Origin: Skermania sp. ID1734
GTDB taxonomy: Bacteria > Actinomycetota > Actinomycetes > Mycobacteriales > Mycobacteriaceae
DNA: 64,000 bases
Assembly: GCF_007489285.1 (NCBI RefSeq)
Contig: NZ_VLIY01000009.1
Span: 1 to 64,000, forward strand
Direction: 5' to 3'
The position numbers were made by a program, and so were the translations under genes. Position 1 is the first letter of the stretch; each line of letters starts with the position of its first letter. Below the pieces are notes generated by a model. It was not told the origin of the DNA and ran no database searches. It worked only from the letters and a program-made list of their open reading frames with translations. Shown here in pieces: positions 12,265-23,300 of this stretch.

Positions 12265-13731
12265 TTACCGCTGCGGCGCGGCAGTGGGCACGATCGGAGC
12301 CGGCAAGGCGGTCACACCTTCGAGGTATGAGTCCACCGCTGCCGCGCACGCCCGGCCTTCCGCGATGGCCCACACGATCAGCGACTGGCCGCGACCCATG
12401 TCACCCGCGACGAACACGCCGTCGACCGTTGTGCGCCAATCATTGTCGCGCTGGACGTTGCCGCGGTCGGTGTACTCGACGCCCAGACTGTCGAGCAGGC
12501 CCGGCTTCTCCGGTCCGACGAAGCCCATGGCCAACAACACCAGATCGGCGTCGAGGGTGAAATCGGAGCCCTCGACCTTCTCGAAGCGGCCGTTGACCAT
12601 CTTTACCTCATGCGCTTCGAGCCCGGTGACGTGGCCGTCCTCGCCGACGAAACGCTCGGTGTTCACCGAGAACACCCGCTCGCCGCCCTCCTCGTGGGCC
12701 GAGGACACCCGGTACATGAGCGGGTAGGTCGGCCACGGGGTGGATTCGTGACGCTGTTCCGGTGGCCGCGGCATGATCTCGAACTGGTGCACGCTTACCG
12801 CGCCCTGCCGATGGGCGGTGCCCAGGCAGTCGGCACCGGTGTCACCGCCGCCGATGATCACCACGCGCTTACCGTGCGCGTGAATCGGTGGCAGGCCGTT
12901 CTCGTCGGTGACGTTGTCGCCTTCCTGCACGCGGTTGGCCCAGGGCAGGTACTCCATCGCCTGGTGAATGCCGTCCAGTTCCCGGCCCGGGATCTTCAGG
13001 TCGCGCGCCTCGGTCGCACCACCGGCGAGCACAACCGCGTCGAATTCCTCGCGTAGTTGCGCAGCCGTGATGTCGACACCTACATTCACGCCGGTGCGGA
13101 ACACCGTGCCCTCGGCCTTCATCTGCGCCAACCGACGCTCGATGTGGCGCTTTTCCATCTTGAACTCGGGGATGCCGTAGCGCAGCAGTCCGCCGATGCG
13201 GTCTGCACGCTCGAAGACGGTCACCGTGTGGCCGGCGCGCGTCAACTGCTGCGCGGCCGCCAGACCCGCGGGACCCGAACCGACAACTGCCACCTTCTTG
13301 CCGGTCAACCGCGTCGGGTACACCGGTTGCACCCAGCCCTCATCGAAGGCGCGGTCGATGATCTCGACCTCGACCTGCTTGATGGTCACCGGATCCTGGT
13401 TGATCCCCAGCACGCAGGATGCCTCGCACGGCGCCGGGCACAGCCGACCGGTGAAGTCCGGAAAGTTGTTGGTCGCGTGCAACCGTTCGATCGCCTCGCG
13501 CCAGTTGTCCCGGTAGACCAGGTCGTTCCACTCCGGAATCAGATTGCCGAGCGGGCAACCGTTGTGGCAGAACGGGATACCGCAGTCCATGCAACGACTG
13601 GCCTGGTCACGCAGCGTATCGGTGGCGAAGTCTTCGTAGACCTCTTTCCAGTCCAGCAAACGCAGCGGGACGGGCCGGCGAACCGGCAACTCACGCGACG
13701 CGTGCTTCAGAAATCCGCTCGGGTCACCCAC
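12265..13731 (-). CDS. gltD: Glutamate synthase, small subunit
   Basis: A 488-residue FAD/Fe-S subunit of NADPH-dependent glutamate synthase, passing electrons from NADPH to GltB. The N-terminal cysteine cluster is [20 protein letters not shown], followed by CPAPCEASC, which ligate two 4Fe-4S clusters. Two dinucleotide folds follow: [17 protein letters not shown] for FAD (about residue 150) and [15 protein letters not shown] for NADPH (about 290). The C-terminal FAD motif [18 protein letters not shown] is complete. The length is that of known GltD. The start overlaps the end of gltB by 8 bp, so the two are translated together from one transcript. Confidence 0.97.
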   Translation of the reverse strand: MGDPSGFLKHASRELPVRRPVPLRLLDWKEVYEDFATDTLRDQASRCMDCGIPFCHNGCPLGNLIPEWNDLVYRDNWREAIERLHATNNFPDFTGRLCPAPCEASCVLGINQDPVTIKQVEVEIIDRAFDEGWVQPVYPTRLTGKKVAVVGSGPAGLAAAQQLTRAGHTVTVFERADRIGGLLRYGIPEFKMEKRHIERRLAQMKAEGTVFRTGVNVGVDITAAQLREEFDAVVLAGGATEARDLKIPGRELDGIHQAMEYLPWANRVQEGDNVTDENGLPPIHAHGKRVVIIGGGDTGADCLGTAHRQGAVSVHQFEIMPRPPEQRHESTPWPTYPLMYRVSSAHEEGGERVFSVNTERFVGEDGHVTGLEAHEVKMVNGRFEKVEGSDFTLDADLVLLAMGFVGPEKPGLLDSLGVEYTDRGNVQRDNDWRTTVDGVFVAGDMGRGQSLIVWAIAEGRACAAAVDSYLEGVTALPAPIVPTAAPQR

Positions 13732-16700
13732 GTGCCGCCTCCATGATTGCTTCGTCCACGTTCCGGCCCGTCTTCTCCGCGTCCGAAATCGCCAGCAGAA
13801 CCTTCTTGTAATCGCGCGGCATCACCTTGACGAAATGGTTCACCTGCTGCGACCAGTCGCTCAGAATGCGGTCGGCCACAACGGAACCGGTCTCGTCACG
13901 GTGCCGGGTGATGATCGACTTGAGCCAGCTGTAGTCCTCGCTCTGCAAATCCTCGAGGTCCACCAACTCGGTGTTGAGGTTCGCCTCGAACGTCCGGTCC
14001 GCATTGAACACGTAGGCCACGCCGCCGGACATGCCAGCGCCGAAGTTGCGCCCCGTCGAGCCCAGCACCACAACCTTGCCGCCGGTCATGTACTCGCAGC
14101 CGTGGTCGCCCACGCCCTCGACTACCGCCGTGACACCCGAGTTGCGGACGCAGAACCGCTCGCCCACCACACCACGGATGAACATCTCACCGTTGGTGGC
14201 GCCGAAGCCGATTACGTTGCCCGCGATGATGTTCTGCTCCGCGACGAAGTCTGCGGGCGCGTCGAGCGGCGGGCGCAGCACGATGTGTCCGCCCGAAAGC
14301 CCCTTGCCCACATAGTCGTTCGCGTCACCGAACACCCGCAGCGTGATACCGGCCGGCACGAAGGCACCGAAGCTGTTACCGGCGGACCCAGTGAACGTGA
14401 TGTCGATGGTGTCGTCCGGCAGTCCGGTACCGCCATAGAGCTTGGTCACCTCGTGACCGAGCATCGTGCCGACGGTGCGGTTGACGTTGGTGATCTTTGT
14501 TTCGAACTTCACCGGCTGACCGCGGTCGAGCGCGTCGCGGCTTTGCACGATCAACTGCTGGTCCAGCGCCTTGTCCAGGCCGTGGTCCTGCACGCCGGTG
14601 CAGTAGCGGTCCTGGCTCATGAACGCGGTTTCCGGGTCGTCCAGGATCGGCGACAGGTCGAGCTTGGACGCCTTCCAGGTCTCCTTCGCCTTGGTGGTGT
14701 CGAGCAGCTGCACCTGGCCGATCGCCTCGTTCAAGGTGCGGAAACCGAGCTGTGCCAACAGTTCTCGCACCTCCTCGGCGATGAACAGGAAGAAGTTCTC
14801 GACGAACTCCGGCTTGCCGGTAAACCGCTTGCGCAGCACCGGGTTCTGGGTCGCCACGCCCACCGGGCAGGTGTCGAGGTGGCACACGCGCATCATGATG
14901 CAACCCGAAACCACCAGCGGCGCAGTGGCAAAGCCGTACTCCTCGGCGCCGAGCAGTGCGGCGATCATGACGTCGCGGCCCGTCTTCATCTGGCCGTCCA
15001 CCTGCACGACGATGCGGTCGCGCAGGCCGTTGAGGAGCAGCGTCTGCTGCGTCTCGGCCAGGCCGAGTTCCCACGGTCCGCCCGCGTGCTTCAGCGAGGT
15101 CAGCGGCGACGCGCCGGTGCCGCCATCGTGCCCGGAGATGAGCACCACGTCGGCGTGCGCCTTGGAAACACCGGCGGCAACAGTGCCGACACCGGGCTCC
15201 GCGACAAGTTTCACGTGAATCCGAGCAGCCGGGTTCGCGTTCTTCAGGTCGTGAATCAGCTGCGCCAGGTCCTCGATCGAGTAGATGTCGTGGTGCGGCG
15301 GCGGCGAGATGAGGCCGACACCCGGCGTCGAGTGTCGCACCTCGGCCACCCACGGGTACACCTTGTGCGCCGGCAGCTGACCGCCCTCGCCGGGCTTGGC
15401 ACCCTGGGCCATCTTGATCTGGATGTCGGTGCAGTTGGTCAGGTAGTGCGCGGTCACCCCGAAGCGACCCGAAGCCACCTGCTTGATCGCGCTGCGCCGC
15501 CAGTCACCGTTCTCGTCCGGCTCGAAACGCAGCGGGTTCTCGCCGCCCTCACCGGAGTTCGACCGGCCACCCAGGCGGTTCATGGCAATCGCGAGCGTCT
15601 CGTGCGCCTCCGCCGAGATGGAGCCGTAGCTCATCGCACCGGTGGAGAACCGCTTGACGATCTCCGATGCGGGCTCGACCTCCTCGATCGGGATGGGCTT
15701 GCGGTCTTCGGTCTTGAACCGGAACAACCCACGCAGCGACGCCAAGCGCTCCGACTGATCGTCGACGAGCTTGGTGTACTCCTTGAAGATCTTGTACTGG
15801 CCCGTGCGCGTCGCGTGCTGCAGCTTGAACACCGTGTCCGGATTGAACAGGTGGTACTCGCCCTCGCGGCGCCACTGGTATTCGCCACCGATCTCGAGCT
15901 CGCGGTGCGCGCGCTCCTGTCGGTTCTCGAGGTACGCGGTCGCGTGGCGCTTCGCCACATCCGCGGCGATCTCGTCGAGACCAATACCGCCGAGATGCGA
16001 GCGCAGCCCGGTGAAGTACTCGTCCACCAACTCCTGGGACAGGCCGAGCACCTGGAACAGCTGCGCGCCCGTGTAGGAGGCCAGGGTCGAGATGCCCATC
16101 TTGGACATCACCTTGAGCACGCCCTTGCCGGCGGCCTTGATGTAGTTCTTGACCGCGGTGTCGTAGTCCACACCGCTCAGCTGGCCGCGCTCCAACATGT
16201 CCTCGATCGACTCAAAGGCCATGTACGGGTTCACCGCCGCGGCGCCGAAGCCGACCAGCGTGGCCATGTGGTGCACTTCGCGGGCGTCGCCAGCCTCGAT
16301 GATCAGGCCGACCTTGGTACGCGTGCGCTCCCGGACCAGGTGGTGATGTACCGCCGCAGTCAGCAGCAGCGACGGAATCGGCGCCAGCTTCTCGTTCGAC
16401 TCCCGGTCGGACAGGATGACGATCCGCGCGCCGCCCTCGATGGCGGCGCTCACCTGAGCCTGCACCGCCTGCAGGGCATCCCGCAGACCCGCGCCGCCCT
16501 CGGCGACCGGGTACAGGCCGCGAACCACCACCGACCGGAGCGCGCCCTGCTCTCCGTCATCGTTGATGTGGATCAGCTTGGCCAGGTCGTCGTTGTGCAG
16601 GATCGGCTGCGACACCACAATCTGCTTGCACGACTCTGGGCCCGGGTTGAGCAGGTCGCTCTCGGGACCGACCGTGCCGCCGAGGCTGGTCACCACCTCT

Positions 16701-18343
16701 TCGCGAATGGCGTCGAGCGGCGGGTTGGTGACCTGCGCGAACAGCTGCTGGAAGTAGTCGAACAGCAGCCGTGAGCGGGCCGACAAAACGGCAATGGGGG
16801 TGTCGGTACCCATCGAACCAATTGCCTCGGCGCCGGTCTTAGCCATGGGCGACACCAGGATGTTCAGTTCTTCGGTCGTGTAGCCGAAGATCTGCTGCCG
16901 AATGAGCACCCTGTCGTGCGTCATGTGCACGTGCGGCCGGTCCGGCAGCTCGTCGAGGTGCAACAGGCCCCGGTCCAGCCACTCCTGATAGGGATGCTCG
17001 GCGGCGAGCTGGGCCTTGATCTCGGCGTCGTCGACGATGCGGCCTTGCGCGGTGTCGACGAGGAACATCCGACCCGGCTGCAGGCGGATCTTCTTGACCA
17101 CCTTGGACGGATCGATGTCGAGGACACCGACCTCCGAGGCCATCACCACAAGGCCGTCGTCGGTGACCCAGATCCGGCTCGGGCGCAGGCCATTACGGTC
17201 GAGGACCGCGCCCACGACCGTGCCATCGGTGAAGGTGACCGACGCCGGGCCGTCCCACGGCTCCATCAGCGTCGAGTGGTAGCGGTAGAAGGCGCGGCGG
17301 GCCGGGTCCATGCTCTCGTGGCGCTCCCACGCCTCGGGAATCATCATGAGCACGGCGTGCGGGAGGCTGCGGCCGCCAAGGTGCAGCAATTCCAGCACCT
17401 CGTCGAAGCGGGCGGTGTCGCTGGCACCCGGAGTACAGACCGGGAAGATCTTTTCCAGCTTGCCTTCGCCGAACACGTTGGACTCGATGAGCGCCTCGCG
17501 GGCGCGCATCCAGTTCTCGTTGCCGGTGACCGTGTTGATTTCACCGTTGTGGGCGACGCGGCGGAACGGGTGCGCCAGCGGCCACGACGGGAAGGTGTTG
17601 GTGGAAAAGCGCGAGTGCACCAGCCCGAGCGCACTCTCGAGGCGCTCGTCCTGCAGGTCGAGGTAGAAGCCTTTGAGCTGCGGCGTGGTGAGCATGCCCT
17701 TGTAGACGAACGTCTTGCCAGACAGGCTCGGGAAGTAAACGGACTCCCGGCCGGTGGAACCGCGGCCGGCGCCATCAGTGCCCAGTTCGTGTTCGGCGCG
17801 CTTGCGGATCACGTAGGCGCGGCGTTCGAGCTCCATGCCCGTCAACGGCGCGCGCGATCCGGAGCGGGAGCCGATGAACACCTGACGGAACGTCGGCATC
17901 GCGTCCCGGGCGAGGGCGCCCAGCGAGGAATCGTCGACCGGCACCTCGCGCCAGCCGATGACCTCCATGCCTTCTTCTTTGACGATCTGCTCGACGCCGA
18001 TCGCGGCCTTGGCGGCCTCGGCGCGAGCCTGCGGCAGGAATGCGACGCCGGTGACGTAAGAGCCTTCGGGCGGCAGTTCGAAGTCGACGACGGCACGGAA
18101 GAACTTGTCCGGAACCTGGATCAGGATTCCCGCGCCGTCACCGGTGTTCGGCTCGGCTCCGGCAGCGCCGCGATGTTCGAGGTTGACCAGGGCGGTGATC
18201 GCCTTGTCGACGATGTCGCGGCTGCGGCGACCATGCATGTCCACGACGAATGCCACGCCACAGGCGTCGTGCTCGTACGCGGGGTCATAGAGGCCTTGCG
18301 GACCGGGTACCCGGTGGCCTGGAAGCTGCTTCATGCCCTTCAT
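13724..18343 (-). CDS. gltB: Glutamate synthase, large subunit
   Basis: A 1539-residue glutamine-dependent amidotransferase that makes two glutamates from glutamine and 2-oxoglutarate. The N-terminal class II glutaminase nucleophile is Cys28 in [15 protein letters not shown], exposed after removal of a short propeptide. The central domain and the FMN domain follow, with the 3Fe-4S cysteines in [17 protein letters not shown] (spacing C-x5-C-x4-C) and [10 protein letters not shown] for FMN phosphate. The C-terminal beta-helix GXGXG domain ends the protein. The ATG at 18343 has GAAGAGG just before it; a second ATG three codons later is also possible. It is the first gene of gltBD. The 600 bp upstream carry its promoter. 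Confidence 0.97.
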   Translation of the reverse strand: MKGMKQLPGHRVPGPQGLYDPAYEHDACGVAFVVDMHGRRSRDIVDKAITALVNLEHRGAAGAEPNTGDGAGILIQVPDKFFRAVVDFELPPEGSYVTGVAFLPQARAEAAKAAIGVEQIVKEEGMEVIGWREVPVDDSSLGALARDAMPTFRQVFIGSRSGSRAPLTGMELERRAYVIRKRAEHELGTDGAGRGSTGRESVYFPSLSGKTFVYKGMLTTPQLKGFYLDLQDERLESALGLVHSRFSTNTFPSWPLAHPFRRVAHNGEINTVTGNENWMRAREALIESNVFGEGKLEKIFPVCTPGASDTARFDEVLELLHLGGRSLPHAVLMMIPEAWERHESMDPARRAFYRYHSTLMEPWDGPASVTFTDGTVVGAVLDRNGLRPSRIWVTDDGLVVMASEVGVLDIDPSKVVKKIRLQPGRMFLVDTAQGRIVDDAEIKAQLAAEHPYQEWLDRGLLHLDELPDRPHVHMTHDRVLIRQQIFGYTTEELNILVSPMAKTGAEAIGSMGTDTPIAVLSARSRLLFDYFQQLFAQVTNPPLDAIREEVVTSLGGTVGPESDLLNPGPESCKQIVVSQPILHNDDLAKLIHINDDGEQGALRSVVVRGLYPVAEGGAGLRDALQAVQAQVSAAIEGGARIVILSDRESNEKLAPIPSLLLTAAVHHHLVRERTRTKVGLIIEAGDAREVHHMATLVGFGAAAVNPYMAFESIEDMLERGQLSGVDYDTAVKNYIKAAGKGVLKVMSKMGISTLASYTGAQLFQVLGLSQELVDEYFTGLRSHLGGIGLDEIAADVAKRHATAYLENRQERAHRELEIGGEYQWRREGEYHLFNPDTVFKLQHATRTGQYKIFKEYTKLVDDQSERLASLRGLFRFKTEDRKPIPIEEVEPASEIVKRFSTGAMSYGSISAEAHETLAIAMNRLGGRSNSGEGGENPLRFEPDENGDWRRSAIKQVASGRFGVTAHYLTNCTDIQIKMAQGAKPGEGGQLPAHKVYPWVAEVRHSTPGVGLISPPPHHDIYSIEDLAQLIHDLKNANPAARIHVKLVAEPGVGTVAAGVSKAHADVVLISGHDGGTGASPLTSLKHAGGPWELGLAETQQTLLLNGLRDRIVVQVDGQMKTGRDVMIAALLGAEEYGFATAPLVVSGCIMMRVCHLDTCPVGVATQNPVLRKRFTGKPEFVENFFLFIAEEVRELLAQLGFRTLNEAIGQVQLLDTTKAKETWKASKLDLSPILDDPETAFMSQDRYCTGVQDHGLDKALDQQLIVQSRDALDRGQPVKFETKITNVNRTVGTMLGHEVTKLYGGTGLPDDTIDITFTGSAGNSFGAFVPAGITLRVFGDANDYVGKGLSGGHIVLRPPLDAPADFVAEQNIIAGNVIGFGATNGEMFIRGVVGERFCVRNSGVTAVVEGVGDHGCEYMTGGKVVVLGSTGRNFGAGMSGGVAYVFNADRTFEANLNTELVDLEDLQSEDYSWLKSIITRHRDETGSVVADRILSDWSQQVNHFVKVMPRDYKKVLLAISDAEKTGRNVDEAIMEAARG

Positions 18344-18948
18344 GCCTCTTCCCTCATCAACTGCCTTTACATCAGCGGCCTTCGGTTAGCGGGTTGGTGC
18401 CCTGCCAAGACGACTGCCAATCTTCTCGATTTCCAGCAACTTTGCTGGCCTGGCCACGACGAGCGTGGTCACCGACACGCGCACGCGTCCTGCGGCGTCT
18501 GTGCGGGCCTGCCGTTAGGCTAGGACTCCGACGCGCCGAAGCTTCGCGTGCTCAACAACGTCGCTTTCGACAACGCCGTTTCATCAACATTGTGTGCCGA
18601 ACGCCGCCGAGGAGCATCAGTGCAGGACTCGCGAGAAGTCCGGCCGGTGCAACCCCTACGTTCGGCATAAGAAGAAACGATAAGTCAGAACTGGGTGTCA
18701 GTACCAACTCAGGGCTTGCTCATTAGGTGGTCTAGCTGGGCTTCTCGGCGTAGTTTCGCCGCTCATCGACTCGTCGCCAGTGTAGCTGAACGTCGCCGTA
18801 TGCAGACATCGTGGCTGCAGCTGGTGACCCGCCGTTCAGGGCCGAATTGGCGATTGTGAAACTAAGCACAAGTCGTCAGTAAAGATTCGCGCAGCACGTC
18901 GGCGATCTGTCACGCTGGGACTTCCGCTGGAAGGACAGGTCGAGATTT
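18344..18948. other. Intergenic region between gltB and the DUF4407 gene
   Basis: About 600 bp separate two divergent genes. I see no convincing coding frame, no RNA gene and no strong palindrome in it. It must hold both promoters. Base composition falls in the middle (18670-18720 is A-rich), and the last 25 bp hold GGAAGGACAGG, the ribosome binding site for the rightward gene. Confidence 0.5.
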
Positions 18949-20760
18949 ATGGGTGTACACAGCAAGTCGTCTGGCCCGCAAACCGTCCGATCCACGATCG
19001 GCGACACCCTGGTCTGGCTGGGGGGCGGGCATGCTGACGAGGAGAATACAAGGCATGAACATGCCGCCTACCAAGTGGGCGGCGTCGTGGTGCTGCTCGG
19101 TGGACTACTCGCCTGGCTCGTCGCGACCTTAGCCATCGCGAGCGCGACGTCGTGGTCAGTGTGGGCGATCCTGCCCTGCACGCTGCTCGTCGGTCTGGTC
19201 GCCGCCACCGTGTCCCGCGCGATCGCGAGCGGTTCCCAAATCCGCTGGTATGACTACGTGGCTCGGGGTGTTGTCGCGCTCTTCCTGGGCGCCGTTCTCG
19301 GTGAGCTCGCCTCGATCGCTCTGTTCTCCGGCTCCATCAACCAGGCGTTGAACGATCAGGCGGCGCATCAGGTCGCCGACAATCCTGCCGTCACCCGCGC
19401 TTCCTCGGCGCTCGATCAGCTTCGTGCCGACCGCGCGCGCCTCGACAACGACGTGCGCGACGCTCGTCAGCACCGCGACGACGCGTTGGTGGTAGCGCGC
19501 TGCGAATTCAACCCGAATCCGGCCTGCCCGCCGCAGAAGATCACCGGCGTCCCCGGCGCCGGTCCGGAAACCAAGACTGCCAACGAACTGCTGGCCAGCG
19601 CGCAGCAGGAGTTCGACGTTGCCGCGGCCACCCGCGATCGTGAGGCGCCTGGTCTCGACAAGGAAATCCAGGACGCCGAGACGACGCTGGCGCAAGCGCA
19701 GGCTGCCGCTCCCGCCCAGGTCGACCGCGGCCTCGCAGCGCGTTGGACGGCGATGCACAACTACACGATCCACAACGCGGGCGCGCTGATCTTTCGACTG
19801 CTGACCACCGCGTTCTTCGCGCTACTGAGTCTGCTTCCGTTGCTGCTCAAGCTGTGGCGCGGCGAAACCGGGCTGGACCGACGGACCGCGGCGGAGTTGG
19901 CCCGCACCCGAGCGGAGCTCGACGCCGACACCGCGATCGCCATCAAGCGCGCCGAGGTGCGGGTTGAGGCAGAGACACTGTGGGCCGACCAGAAACTCGC
20001 GTCGGCGCGGTATGCGATCGAGGCGCAGACCACGATCGACCGTGAGAACGAGCGGCAGCGGGCAATCGGCGCCGCGCCGGGCATTCGGCACCGCACGAGC
20101 GATCCGCTTCGGCTGGATCGGTCGGAGCCGGCCGTAGGGTTCGACGAGCCGGTGGTGGAAGCCGAGGTCGAGGATCCGCCGATCGCGCGCGATGTCGCCG
20201 CGGCCACCGGGCTCAACGATTCCGCGCCCAGCCAGCCCGAAAGCAGGAACTTGCCGGTGCCGGCGAAATCAGCCGAGGTCGCTCCGCGCCGTGGCGGTCC
20301 GCTCGGTGTGCTGCCGGCCGCGATGCAGGTCAGCAACCCGCTGCCGGATCTCACCAAGGCGGTCGGCGGATTTGTCCGCCCGTTCGTGCCACCGGTGATC
20401 TCGAAGACTTTCGAGCGTGGCAACAACACGGTTCGCACCGCGCGCTCGGTGATCGAGGAGTTCGATGAAGTTCGGTTCTCGTTCACTCGCCGCCGCAAGG
20501 TGGTCGAGGAGCACAAGGTCGATGAGCCTGCGCGGCCGCAGGAGCCGCTCGCGCCTGCAGATCCGGCCGAGCTCGGCCGGTCGTGGATCGACTCGACCCG
20601 CGTCGAAACGCCTCAGTACCACCATCAGATCAACCGGTCCTGGTCGTCGGACCCGATCGATGCGCCGTTCGAAGATCTGACTCCGGGCCTGATCGGCCGG
20701 GTCGGCGAGCCGGAATTGACGGAGGCCAAGGGGCCGCGTCAGTTGCCGCCAGGCAACTGA
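18949..20760 (+). CDS. DUF4407-domain membrane protein
   Basis: A 603-residue protein. Three N-terminal membrane segments (about residues 45-65, 70-92 and 102-128) contain the DUF4407 signature YDYVARGVVALFLGAVLGEL, in which a positively charged segment precedes a hydrophobic one. A long coiled-coil (about 155-265, rich in Asp, Arg, Ala and Gln) follows, then a fourth membrane segment (AGALIFRLLTTAFFALLSLL, about 278-297) and a charged helix to about 370. The remainder is a disordered tail rich in Pro, Arg and Glu. The family is widespread but has no assigned function. The ATG is preceded by a clear Shine-Dalgarno. The stop codon lies inside a hairpin repeat. Confidence 0.82.
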   Translation: MGVHSKSSGPQTVRSTIGDTLVWLGGGHADEENTRHEHAAYQVGGVVVLLGGLLAWLVATLAIASATSWSVWAILPCTLLVGLVAATVSRAIASGSQIRWYDYVARGVVALFLGAVLGELASIALFSGSINQALNDQAAHQVADNPAVTRASSALDQLRADRARLDNDVRDARQHRDDALVVARCEFNPNPACPPQKITGVPGAGPETKTANELLASAQQEFDVAAATRDREAPGLDKEIQDAETTLAQAQAAAPAQVDRGLAARWTAMHNYTIHNAGALIFRLLTTAFFALLSLLPLLLKLWRGETGLDRRTAAELARTRAELDADTAIAIKRAEVRVEAETLWADQKLASARYAIEAQTTIDRENERQRAIGAAPGIRHRTSDPLRLDRSEPAVGFDEPVVEAEVEDPPIARDVAAATGLNDSAPSQPESRNLPVPAKSAEVAPRRGGPLGVLPAAMQVSNPLPDLTKAVGGFVRPFVPPVISKTFERGNNTVRTARSVIEEFDEVRFSFTRRRKVVEEHKVDEPARPQEPLAPADPAELGRSWIDSTRVETPQYHHQINRSWSSDPIDAPFEDLTPGLIGRVGEPELTEAKGPRQLPPGN

Positions 20761-20830
20761 CCGATAAGCACAAGTAGCTGCCGCCAGGCAACTGACGGGT
20801 AGGCAGAGTAGTTGCCGCCAGGCAGCGGAC
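20738..20830. repeat. Three tandem palindromic units across the DUF4407 stop codon
   Basis: The unit has a core GTTGCCGCCAGGCAAC. Copy one is a perfect 10-bp inverted repeat (20738-20747 with 20752-20761, loop GCCA) and holds the TGA of the gene. Copies two (around 20774-20796) and three (around 20811-20830) follow at 35 and 34 bp and have one or a few changes. They may act as stacked terminators or as an mRNA 3'-end stabiliser. The last 18 residues or so of the protein are also affected. Confidence 0.7.
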
Positions 20831-20841
20831 GATTGGAAACA

Positions 20842-20876
20842 ACTGGCCGCAACGAGCGGTCTCAGCTGCGGCCAGT
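20842..20876 (+). terminator. Hairpin terminator after the DUF4407 gene
   Basis: A perfect 10-bp inverted repeat, ACTGGCCGCA and TGCGGCCAGT, with a 15-base loop. No U-tract follows, as is usual for mycobacterial intrinsic terminators. It follows the three tandem hairpins and precedes the lipase gene. Termination is inferred from position and stem strength. Confidence 0.55.
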
Positions 20877-21041
20877 GTGACCAAATTGTAACCCACAAAG
20901 TGGTTTAAAAGGAAACATCTCTGCTAGGGATTCTTCGGTCATTTCACCCAAAGTCGTTCGTTGACGTGTCTAACGCCGATCCGACCGGTAGCCTCACTCG
21001 CGGGGGTCAGCCGTCAGCGTACGACGATGTATTGGTGGGGA

Positions 21042-22271
21042 ATGAGTTTTATGGGGGAACGGCGATTCGTTGTCGGTCTGTTGGTGCTTTTGTTCGCGCT
21101 CGCGACCGCCCTTACGGGACAGGCGCGCGCCAAGGCACAGCCAGTCATGCCGGCGGCCGATCCGGATGCGTGGTATCTGGCGCCCGCGGACATCGGCAAC
21201 TACAAACCCGGTGACGTCATTCGATTCCGGCAAATGCCGTGGAATCTGTACTTTCCCACCAGCGAGGTGTGGGAGATTCTGTTCCGGACCAACGATTCCG
21301 AGGGCAAGCCGATCGCGGCTAATACCACCTTCATACTGCCGCCGAATCACGCACCGGACGGCCCGCTGGTGTCGTATCAGCACATCATCAATGCGCTCGG
21401 ACAGAAGTGCAAACTCATCTCGGAGTTGTACGCGACCGACCTGACCACGCAGATTCGGGAAGCACCCGGGCTCAACATCGCGCTCTTGCGCGGTTGGGCG
21501 GTCGCGCTGCCTGACCATCTTGGGCCCCGAATGGCCTACGGCGCCGCAAAGCTCGGCGGACAGATCACTCTCGACGGCATTCGTGCGGTGCAGAAGCTCC
21601 CGCAGTTGAAGGTGATGCACAGCCCGATCGGCATGGCCGGCTACTCCGGCGGCGGAATGGCCACCGCGTGGGCTGCGGCACTCGCGCCGACATATGCGCC
21701 GGAGTTGAACATCATCGGCGCAGTCGAGGGCGGCGTGCCGATGAACCTGGTCACCATGGCGAAGGTGCTCGGGCCGAACCGGCATGTCGCGTTCGGTCTG
21801 GCCCTGGCGGCGGCGATCGGGCTGGAGCGCGAATACCCGGACAAGGTCGACCTGACCGATCAGCTCAACGGCACTGGTCGCTTCCTGGAAGACCGGGTGG
21901 CCAACGAGTGCACCAACCTGATCATGTTCTGGGGTCTGTTCCACTCAGCGCCGGAACTCACCGACAATCGCGACTTCATGGACAACCCGGCGGCGTGGGA
22001 GGTGCTGCGGGAGAACAGCCTGGAGTTCTACTCGGGTGTGCCAAAAGCACCAATTTTCGAGTGGCACAGCCCAATTGACGGACTCATTCCGGTCGACGCG
22101 ATCGACAACACGCTGCATCGCTACTGTCGGGACGGCGTGCGCGTCGAGTCGATCCTGACGCCGACGCCGGACCATCTATCTGCCGCGGTGCTCGGTTTCC
22201 CGGCCGCGCTGGACTGGATGGAGGCCCGGTTCCGCGGCGAACCGGCTCCGAGCAACTGCGCGACGCTTTAA
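21042..22271 (+). CDS. Secreted lipase of the LIP family
   Basis: A 409-residue exported alpha/beta hydrolase of the secretory lipase (LIP, Candida-like) family. The N-terminal signal (RFVVGLLVLLFALATALTGQ) is followed by cleavage near ARAKAQP. The nucleophile is Ser202 in MAGYSGGGMATAWAAAL, the acid lies in FEWHSPIDGLIPVDAIDN, and the last His is in TPTPDHLSAAVLGFPAALDW. This order is that of the LIP family, known in mycobacteria as Rv1592c- and Rv2463-like proteins. Two Cys pairs could form disulfides. The ATG is preceded by GGTGGGG; a second ATG follows three codons later. It is monocistronic and converges with the exonuclease gene across a repeat. Confidence 0.88.
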   Translation: MSFMGERRFVVGLLVLLFALATALTGQARAKAQPVMPAADPDAWYLAPADIGNYKPGDVIRFRQMPWNLYFPTSEVWEILFRTNDSEGKPIAANTTFILPPNHAPDGPLVSYQHIINALGQKCKLISELYATDLTTQIREAPGLNIALLRGWAVALPDHLGPRMAYGAAKLGGQITLDGIRAVQKLPQLKVMHSPIGMAGYSGGGMATAWAAALAPTYAPELNIIGAVEGGVPMNLVTMAKVLGPNRHVAFGLALAAAIGLEREYPDKVDLTDQLNGTGRFLEDRVANECTNLIMFWGLFHSAPELTDNRDFMDNPAAWEVLRENSLEFYSGVPKAPIFEWHSPIDGLIPVDAIDNTLHRYCRDGVRVESILTPTPDHLSAAVLGFPAALDWMEARFRGEPAPSNCATL

Positions 22272-22300
22272 GGTCGAAGCTCGTTATTCGGAATCATTGG

Positions 22301-22430
22301 TCGGTTCCGGTCGCGCTCCGCTCCTCGCTACGCTGCGATGCTCACCCGACCTACACCTCGGTGCCCATCGTCGGTTCCGGTCGCGCTCCGCTCCTCGCTA
22401 CGCTGCGATGCTCACCCGACCTACACCTCC
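22301..22430. repeat. Tandem duplication with 70-bp period
   Basis: The 59 bp from 22301 to 22359 are identical to 22371 to 22429. Each copy begins TCGGTTCCGGTCGCGCTCCG and includes CTCCTCGCTACGCTGCGATG. The second copy ends at the stop codon of the exonuclease gene, so both lie in the non-coding gap between two convergent genes. Confidence 0.9.
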
Positions 22431-23290
22431 TAGGCCTGCGGGAGCTTGTGCGACCCGCGCCGCGGGGCCTTCGCCGAGGGCGGCGGCACCATTGGCCCGA
22501 TGTCGCCGTCGGGCGCCGCATCCAGATCCACCATGACGGGGGCGTGGTCGCTCGGGCCAGTCCCCTTGCGCGCCAAGCGATCCACCCAGGCAGCCTGAAC
22601 CCGCGCAGCCACCGGCGTGCCGGCGAGAATGAGGTCGATCCGCATGCCGAGGTTCTTGTGGAACATACCGGCGCGGTAGTCCCAGTAACTGAACACGGTC
22701 TCGTTGGGCCAGCGATCGCGGATCACGTCGCGCAGGCCAAGCTCCTGCAATCGGGCCAACGCCGCCCGCTCCGGCGCGGTGACGTGCGTCTGTCCGATGT
22801 ACGCGGCCGGATCGAACACGTCGGCATCGGTGGGGGCGATGTTCATGTCACCGCACACCAGGACCTCGTCGGGACCGGCGGCGACCTGCGCACGCAACGC
22901 CTCGAGCCACGCGAGCTTGTAGTGATAGTGCTCCGAATTCGGCACGCGGCCGTTCGGCACGTATAGCGAATGCACCCGAATCCCATTGCAGTCAGCGGAG
23001 ATTGCCCGCGACTCGACCTGCGGGAAGCCGGGTCCGCCCGGAATCCCCACCACGACATCGTCGAGGCCGACGCGGGACAGGATGGCGACGCCGTTCCACT
23101 GCGCCTCGCCGTTGACGGCGATCTCGTAGCCACGGTCGGTGAATTCCGGTCCGAGCACGTTGGCAAAGGCGTCGTTGGTGAGCTTGATTTCCTGCAGGCA
23201 CACCACGTCGGGCTGACGCTGGTCGAGCCAGTCGAGAAGACGGGGCAAGCGTTGCTTGGCTGAGTTCACATTCCAGGTGGCCACACGCAC
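22430..23290 (-). CDS. xthA: Exodeoxyribonuclease III
   Basis: A 286-residue member of the AP-endonuclease/exonuclease III family, which removes abasic sites and 3' blocks in base excision repair. Catalytic residues are visible: Asn7 in TWNVNS, Glu34 in LQEIKL, the Asp and Asn in CGDMNIAPTD, and the final GPSDHAPVMVDL with the general-base His. Length is as expected (about 260-290). The GTG start follows a GGTGG and gives the usual sharp N-terminus RVATWNVNS; longer in-frame starts overlap the regulator gene upstream. It is in the same direction as the regulator, 10 bp downstream, so the two may be co-transcribed. Confidence 0.95.
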   Translation of the reverse strand: MRVATWNVNSAKQRLPRLLDWLDQRQPDVVCLQEIKLTNDAFANVLGPEFTDRGYEIAVNGEAQWNGVAILSRVGLDDVVVGIPGGPGFPQVESRAISADCNGIRVHSLYVPNGRVPNSEHYHYKLAWLEALRAQVAAGPDEVLVCGDMNIAPTDADVFDPAAYIGQTHVTAPERAALARLQELGLRDVIRDRWPNETVFSYWDYRAGMFHKNLGMRIDLILAGTPVAARVQAAWVDRLARKGTGPSDHAPVMVDLDAAPDGDIGPMVPPPSAKAPRRGSHKLPQA

Positions 23291-23300
23291 GCCACCAACG

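Noticed and set aside
13835-16774. A 979-codon open frame on the plus strand opposite gltB
   Set aside because: It is His/Arg/Val-rich and antisense to the fully conserved glutamate synthase; a high-GC shadow frame with no domain.
16916-18523. A 535-codon plus-strand frame opposite the 5' end of gltB
   Set aside because: Antisense shadow of the glutaminase region with no family resemblance.
18250-18726. A frame of 158 codons in the gltB upstream region
   Set aside because: It starts inside gltB on the other strand, is Arg-rich, and has no ribosome binding site or family match.
20738-20830. CRISPR array
   Set aside because: Only three short imperfect palindromic units with spacers of about 15 bp; no cas genes and repeat too short.
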